Shown here: in pieces, positions 6,544 through 10,093 of the stretch
How the letters are laid out: every line of letters starts with the position of its first letter
Numbering within the stretch: the stretch's first letter is position 1
From: Hyphomonadaceae bacterium UBA2389
GTDB lineage: Bacteria > Pseudomonadota > Alphaproteobacteria > Caulobacterales > Aquidulcibacteraceae
Length of the DNA stretch: 10,093 nt
Assembly: GCA_002343395.1 (NCBI GenBank)
Contig: DDSN01000067.1
Span: forward strand, 1-10,093
Direction: 5' to 3'
The notes under the pieces: model-generated
The model's database searches: none
Told to the model about the DNA's origin: nothing
The model's input: only the letters and a program-made list of their open reading frames with translations
Made by a program: the position numbers and the translations under genes

Positions 6544-8456
6544 AACTCATCCCGACGCGAAGGACCTTGCGGCAGCGTCACCCGCGGCAGTTCGCGCCGC
6601 CGCGGCGCGGCGGCGGTCATCCCCCGCGCGACTTTCTGCTCAAGGGCGCGCCGACGCAGCGCATCGGGACGCGCGTCAATGGCTTGGCGCCACGCGTTGC
6701 GCGCATCGTCGCGGCGATTGAGCCGCCACAGCACGTCGCCTAAGTGATCCAGAATTTCTGAGTTTGGTTCGCCCGCCGACATCTCGTTCGCGCGTTCGAC
6801 CAGCGCGAGCGCTTCGTCAAACCGGCCGTGGAGATAGTAAGCCCAGCCCAGACTATCGATGACCGCATAGTCGTTCTGGTTGAAGTTCACGCCGCGCACC
6901 AACAGACGATAGCCCTCTTCCAACCCTTCCGGCCGTTGGATGAGCGCATAGCCGAGCGTATTGAGCCGGGTCACGGAATCGGGCTGCTCGGCGAGCAGAT
7001 TGCGCGCGACCGCGATGCCGTCGCGCCACGCGGCGGGATCGTCCATGAGGATGGTGACGTAGAGCAAGCGCGTGTCGACGCTCTGATCGAGTTCGTACGC
7101 GGCGCGCATGTCGGCGGTGGCGGCGCTGAGGTTTCCGGCAAAGCGATGCGCGTACGCGCGATAGCCATAAACGTCCGCGCGATCCTCGTTGGATTGCACC
7201 ATGGCGAGCGCCCGATCAAACGCTGGGATCGCGCGATCCGCGTGACCGAGGCGGCGGTAAATATCGCCCACCGAAGCGATGATCGACCAGCGCTCCCCCG
7301 CGTGCGCGTTCGCGCGGTCGGCCGCGGCCATGGCGCCTTGGTCGTCGTCGCGCTCAATCGCGATATTGGCGCGGACGATCTCGGCGTCAGCGGCGAACAC
7401 GCTTGTATCCGTTATCCGCGCGACAATCCGCTCCGCTCCATCGACGCCGCCGGCGTCCAAAGCTTGCTGCGCCGCGTAAAGACGCCAGTCATCGGCGTCC
7501 GGCGCCAGCAGGACGCCGAGCTGCAACAGCGCGGTTCCGGATTCCGAGGAAAGCCCCGTACGCGGTTCCTGCTGCATGATCATCGCCGCGATGGTTTCTG
7601 TCTGCGTCAGATATTCCGACACAAACAGCATCCAGCGTCCGGCCGCGCTTTGCGCCGTCAGCGCGGGATCGAGCGGCCCTTGGCCGGCGTCGAGCCGCGT
7701 CAAGTTGGCGGCGACATCGGCCGCGCGCGGCGCGAACCCCTGAACCAAACGGTAATATCGGCGGGCCTGCTCGGCTTGCCCCAAACGATGATGCACCACG
7801 GCGGCGCGGTAGATTGCATTGGTGGTGCGCGCCGCGTTGAGCGCGCGCGTCAGCTCCTCGGCGTTTTGCGGCTCGGCCTCGCCAGGCGGGGTGGTGTCGA
7901 GATTGTCGACCATCTGCGCGTAGATCGCCGCCGCTTCCTGTAAGCGCCCGGCGGATTCGAACACCAGCGCGCGCTGCACTTCGGGCAGAGGCGCCGGCAG
8001 GCTGTCCTGCCCCGCGTCGACGCGCTCCACGCCGCGATCGACACGTCCCTCCGCCGCAAGCAGGAACGGCTCAAGCATATCGGCGACGCCGCCCGTCAGG
8101 CCGCCTTGAGCGGTTTGAAGCACGACGCGCGCCTCGGCGTTGCGTCCCGCGGCGAGTTCGTCGGCGAACACCACCGTGCTCCACAACGAATTGCTCTCGC
8201 CGCGCGCGATGGCGCGGCGGCCCTCCCGAACGAGATAGTCCAGGTCGCCCGCGAGCAACGCCGCCTCGGTGCTCTCGTAGGTGCGATTGTCGAGCGCGTT
8301 GGGAGGCGCGGTGCGCCGCATGAGTTCGCTCGGCGCGCGCTCCTCGCCCACGGCGGCGTCCTGCAACGCCGCGCCTTGCGGCGCCGCCGCGTAAGCCTGC
8401 ACCGCATTCGCGGAACCCAACGCCGCCAACCCAGCCGCCAAAATCGCCCAACGCAT
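6540..8456 (-). CDS. Exported TPR-repeat protein of unknown function
   Basis: A 638-residue protein with an N-terminal signal peptide (MRWAILAAGLAALGSANA, probable signal-peptidase I cleavage after Ala18 or slightly later) and no lipobox, so it is probably periplasmic. The body is Ala-rich helical repeats. TPR-like units are plain around RRLGHADRAIPAFDRALAM and in the C-terminal module around Leu-Gly at 501, 536 and 572 (LNTLGYALIQ, DSLGWAYYLHGRFDEA, DHLGDVLWRLNRRDDA). The last 25 or so residues are rich in Arg and Pro and not repeat-like. No catalytic motif was seen. The ATG at 8456 is well supported by GGAAGGA at 8464-8470, seven bases ahead. It follows the ETF-QO gene after 36 bases and overlaps the TPR lipoprotein gene by four bases. 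Its role is unknown; coupling to its neighbour suggests the two proteins work together in the envelope. Confidence 0.87.
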   Translation of the reverse strand: MRWAILAAGLAALGSANAVQAYAAAPQGAALQDAAVGEERAPSELMRRTAPPNALDNRTYESTEAALLAGDLDYLVREGRRAIARGESNSLWSTVVFADELAAGRNAEARVVLQTAQGGLTGGVADMLEPFLLAAEGRVDRGVERVDAGQDSLPAPLPEVQRALVFESAGRLQEAAAIYAQMVDNLDTTPPGEAEPQNAEELTRALNAARTTNAIYRAAVVHHRLGQAEQARRYYRLVQGFAPRAADVAANLTRLDAGQGPLDPALTAQSAAGRWMLFVSEYLTQTETIAAMIMQQEPRTGLSSESGTALLQLGVLLAPDADDWRLYAAQQALDAGGVDGAERIVARITDTSVFAADAEIVRANIAIERDDDQGAMAAADRANAHAGERWSIIASVGDIYRRLGHADRAIPAFDRALAMVQSNEDRADVYGYRAYAHRFAGNLSAATADMRAAYELDQSVDTRLLYVTILMDDPAAWRDGIAVARNLLAEQPDSVTRLNTLGYALIQRPEGLEEGYRLLVRGVNFNQNDYAVIDSLGWAYYLHGRFDEALALVERANEMSAGEPNSEILDHLGDVLWRLNRRDDARNAWRQAIDARPDALRRRALEQKVARGMTAAAPRRRELPRVTLPQGPSRRDEL

Positions 8457-8463
8457 GGTTCAG

Positions 8464-8470
8464 TCCTTCC
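8464..8470 (-). promoter_or_regulatory. Ribosome binding site of the exported TPR protein
   Basis: The minus strand reads GGAAGGA seven bases before the ATG at 8456. It is the strongest Shine-Dalgarno in the operon, so ribosomes probably load here and then pass through the overlapping TPR lipoprotein and ispE starts. Confidence 0.65.
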
Positions 8471-8492
8471 AGCGGCCAATCCGGCCGCAGTT

Positions 8493-10093
8493 CTAGAGGT
8501 TGGCGTAGTTCGGCCCGCCGCCGCCTTCGGGCGTCACCCAGTTAATGTTCTGACTTGGATCCTTGATATCGCAGGTTTTGCAGTGAACGCAGTTTTGAGC
8601 GTTAATCTGGAAGCGCGGATTGGCGCCGGCGTCGTCATAGAGAACCTCATACACGCCCGCGGGGCAATAACGTGTCGCAGGCTCGGCGTAATCAGGGAGG
8701 TTCGCCTGGATGGGGATACGCGGATCCTTCAGCGTCAGGTGCGCGGGCTGGTCTTCCTCGTGGTTGGTGTTCGACAGATAGACCGAACTCGGCTTGTCGA
8801 ACGTCAGCACGCCGTCGGGTTTCGGATACGCGATGGGCTTGTGCTTACGCGCTTTCTCCATGGCGGCGGCGTCGCTCTTGCCGTGCTTGAGCGTGCCGAA
8901 AAATGAAAAACCGCCAAACAATGTCGTGGTCCACATGTCGGCCATGCCCGCGACGCCGCCCCAGAACGTTCCAAACCGCGACAGCAGCGGCTTGGCGTTC
9001 CGCACCAGCAGCAGGTCACGGTAGACGCGGCTTTCTTTATAGGCCGCCTGATAAGCCTCCAGAACGTCACGTTGGCGGCCAGCCGTGATGGCGTCGAACG
9101 CCGCCTCGGCGGCCAGCATCCCCGTCTTCATGGCGTTGTGAGTGCCCTTGATGCGCGGCACGTTCACGAATCCCGCCGAACAGCCGATCAGCGCGCCGCC
9201 TGGAAACACCAGCTTCGGCACCGACTGCAGGCCGCCTTCCGTGATTGCGCGCGCGCCGTAGGCGATGCGCTTGCCGCCTTCGATATGCGGTCTGATTTCT
9301 GGATGGAGTTTGTGGCGCTGGAACTCGTCGAACGGCGAAATGTACGGGTTCTTGTAGTTGAGGTGGACGACATACCCCACCGACACATAGCGTTCGCCCC
9401 AGTGGTACATGAAGGAGCCGCCGCCGGTTTTGTCATCGAGCGGCCATCCGACGGTGTGCAGCACAAGGCCGGGCTGATGTTGCGCGGCCGGCACTTCCCA
9501 GAGTTCCTTGATGCCGACCCCGAACTTCTGCGGGTTCTTCTTGTCGGCGAGATCAAACTTCGCCTGGATGAGCTTTGCCAGCGAACCGCGCGCGCCTTCC
9601 GCGAGGAACACGTACTTGCCATGCAGTTCCATGCCAGGCTGGTAGTCAGGCTTCCTTTGGCCATCCCTGCCGACGCCGAACACGCCCGCGATCACCCCTT
9701 TGAGCGCGCCGGTTTCATCGAAAACCGGCGCCGAGGCCGCCATGCCCGGATAAATCTCGACGCCAACCGCTTCCGCTTCCGCGCCAAGCCATTTGGTGAA
9801 GTTCGAAAGCGAGCAAATGTAGTTGCCGTGGTTGTTCATCAACGGCGGCATCATGAAGGTCGGCAGCGCCGCCGCGCCCGCGGGGCCGAGCATCTTGAAT
9901 TGATCGCTGGTGACAGGCGTATCGAGGGGGGCGCCCTTTTCCTTCCAGTCGGGGATCAGTTCATTCAGGCTGATCGGATCGATCACCGCGCCGGAGAGAA
10001 TGTGCGCACCAACTTCAGCGCCCTTCTCCAAAACCGCCACCGAGATCTCGGTCCCCGCCGCCGCCGCAAGCTGCTTGAGCCGGATCGCCGCGG
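8493..10093 (-). CDS. Electron transfer flavoprotein-ubiquinone oxidoreductase (partial, N-terminus outside window)
   Basis: Carries electrons from reduced ETF (fed by acyl-CoA and related dehydrogenases) to ubiquinone at the inner membrane, using FAD and one [4Fe-4S] cluster. The frame is open to the right edge; 532 residues are visible and about 20-30 with the FAD dinucleotide-binding loop should lie outside. Seen first is AAIRLKQL followed by VLEKGAEVGAHILSGAVIDP, typical of the FAD domain. Other matches are NHGNYICSLSNFTKWLG and GCSAGFVNVPRIKGTHNAMK. The C-terminus is diagnostic: a cysteine in RYCPAGVYE and three in NCVHCKTCDIKDPSQNINW, giving the four cluster ligands, ending in GGGGPNY. 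The GTG at 10040 is internal, not a start. It appears to be the first visible gene of the operon leading to the TPR genes and ispE. etfA/etfB are not in view. Confidence 0.97.
   Translation of the reverse strand, partial: AAIRLKQLAAAAGTEISVAVLEKGAEVGAHILSGAVIDPISLNELIPDWKEKGAPLDTPVTSDQFKMLGPAGAAALPTFMMPPLMNNHGNYICSLSNFTKWLGAEAEAVGVEIYPGMAASAPVFDETGALKGVIAGVFGVGRDGQRKPDYQPGMELHGKYVFLAEGARGSLAKLIQAKFDLADKKNPQKFGVGIKELWEVPAAQHQPGLVLHTVGWPLDDKTGGGSFMYHWGERYVSVGYVVHLNYKNPYISPFDEFQRHKLHPEIRPHIEGGKRIAYGARAITEGGLQSVPKLVFPGGALIGCSAGFVNVPRIKGTHNAMKTGMLAAEAAFDAITAGRQRDVLEAYQAAYKESRVYRDLLLVRNAKPLLSRFGTFWGGVAGMADMWTTTLFGGFSFFGTLKHGKSDAAAMEKARKHKPIAYPKPDGVLTFDKPSSVYLSNTNHEEDQPAHLTLKDPRIPIQANLPDYAEPATRYCPAGVYEVLYDDAGANPRFQINAQNCVHCKTCDIKDPSQNINWVTPEGGGGPNYANL

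Noticed and set aside
6828..7943. Plus-strand ORF of 371 codons inside the exported TPR gene
   Set aside because: Antisense shadow. The minus strand has a signal peptide, ribosome binding site and TPR repeats.
10038..10040. GTG as the start of the ETF-QO gene
   Set aside because: The family sequence continues upstream in frame to the window edge (AAIRLKQL and so on), so the true start lies outside.

Overview
The window is GC-rich chromosomal DNA from an alphaproteobacterium, most likely of the Caulobacterales/Hyphomonadaceae type. This rests on the protein sequence style (an alphaproteobacterial-type tRNA1(Val) methyltransferase relative, an ubiquinone-linked ETF dehydrogenase, MEP-pathway isoprenoid synthesis), on tandem glycine aptamers in front of gcvT, and on long spurious antisense ORFs typical of high GC. 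No mobile element, CRISPR array, tRNA or rRNA was seen. The content is housekeeping: I find no clear candidate for a new system. The least explained part is a pair of exported TPR proteins.

Layout. Bases 1-631 (minus) hold the N-terminal two-fifths or more of glycine cleavage T protein (gcvT), cut by the window edge. Bases about 668-838 (minus) are its leader, a tandem glycine riboswitch with two aptamers; the rest of the gap up to 1056 holds only weak promoter and operator candidates. Bases 1057-1821 (minus) encode a TrmN6/YfiC-like tRNA adenine-N6 methyltransferase. Divergent from it, 1929-2945 (plus) is a long-chain polyprenyl diphosphate synthase (IspB type), with a probable TTG start.

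Bases 2939-10093 are a tightly packed minus-strand series, read from right to left: ETF-ubiquinone oxidoreductase (N-terminus missing at the window edge), an exported TPR protein, a TPR lipoprotein, IspE, and a MraY/WecA-family phosphosugar transferase. Gaps are 36, -4, -4 and 24 bases, so a single operon is likely, with stop/start overlaps coupling the two TPR genes and ispE. The last gene converges on ispB, with the two stop codons inside a 7-base overlap.

Together: IspE supplies isoprenoid precursors, IspB builds the ubiquinone side chain, ETF-QO passes electrons to ubiquinone, and the phosphosugar transferase uses undecaprenyl phosphate. The shared isoprenoid theme is an inference from neighbourhood and need not mean co-regulation. 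GcvT and its riboswitch form a separate glycine-responsive unit.
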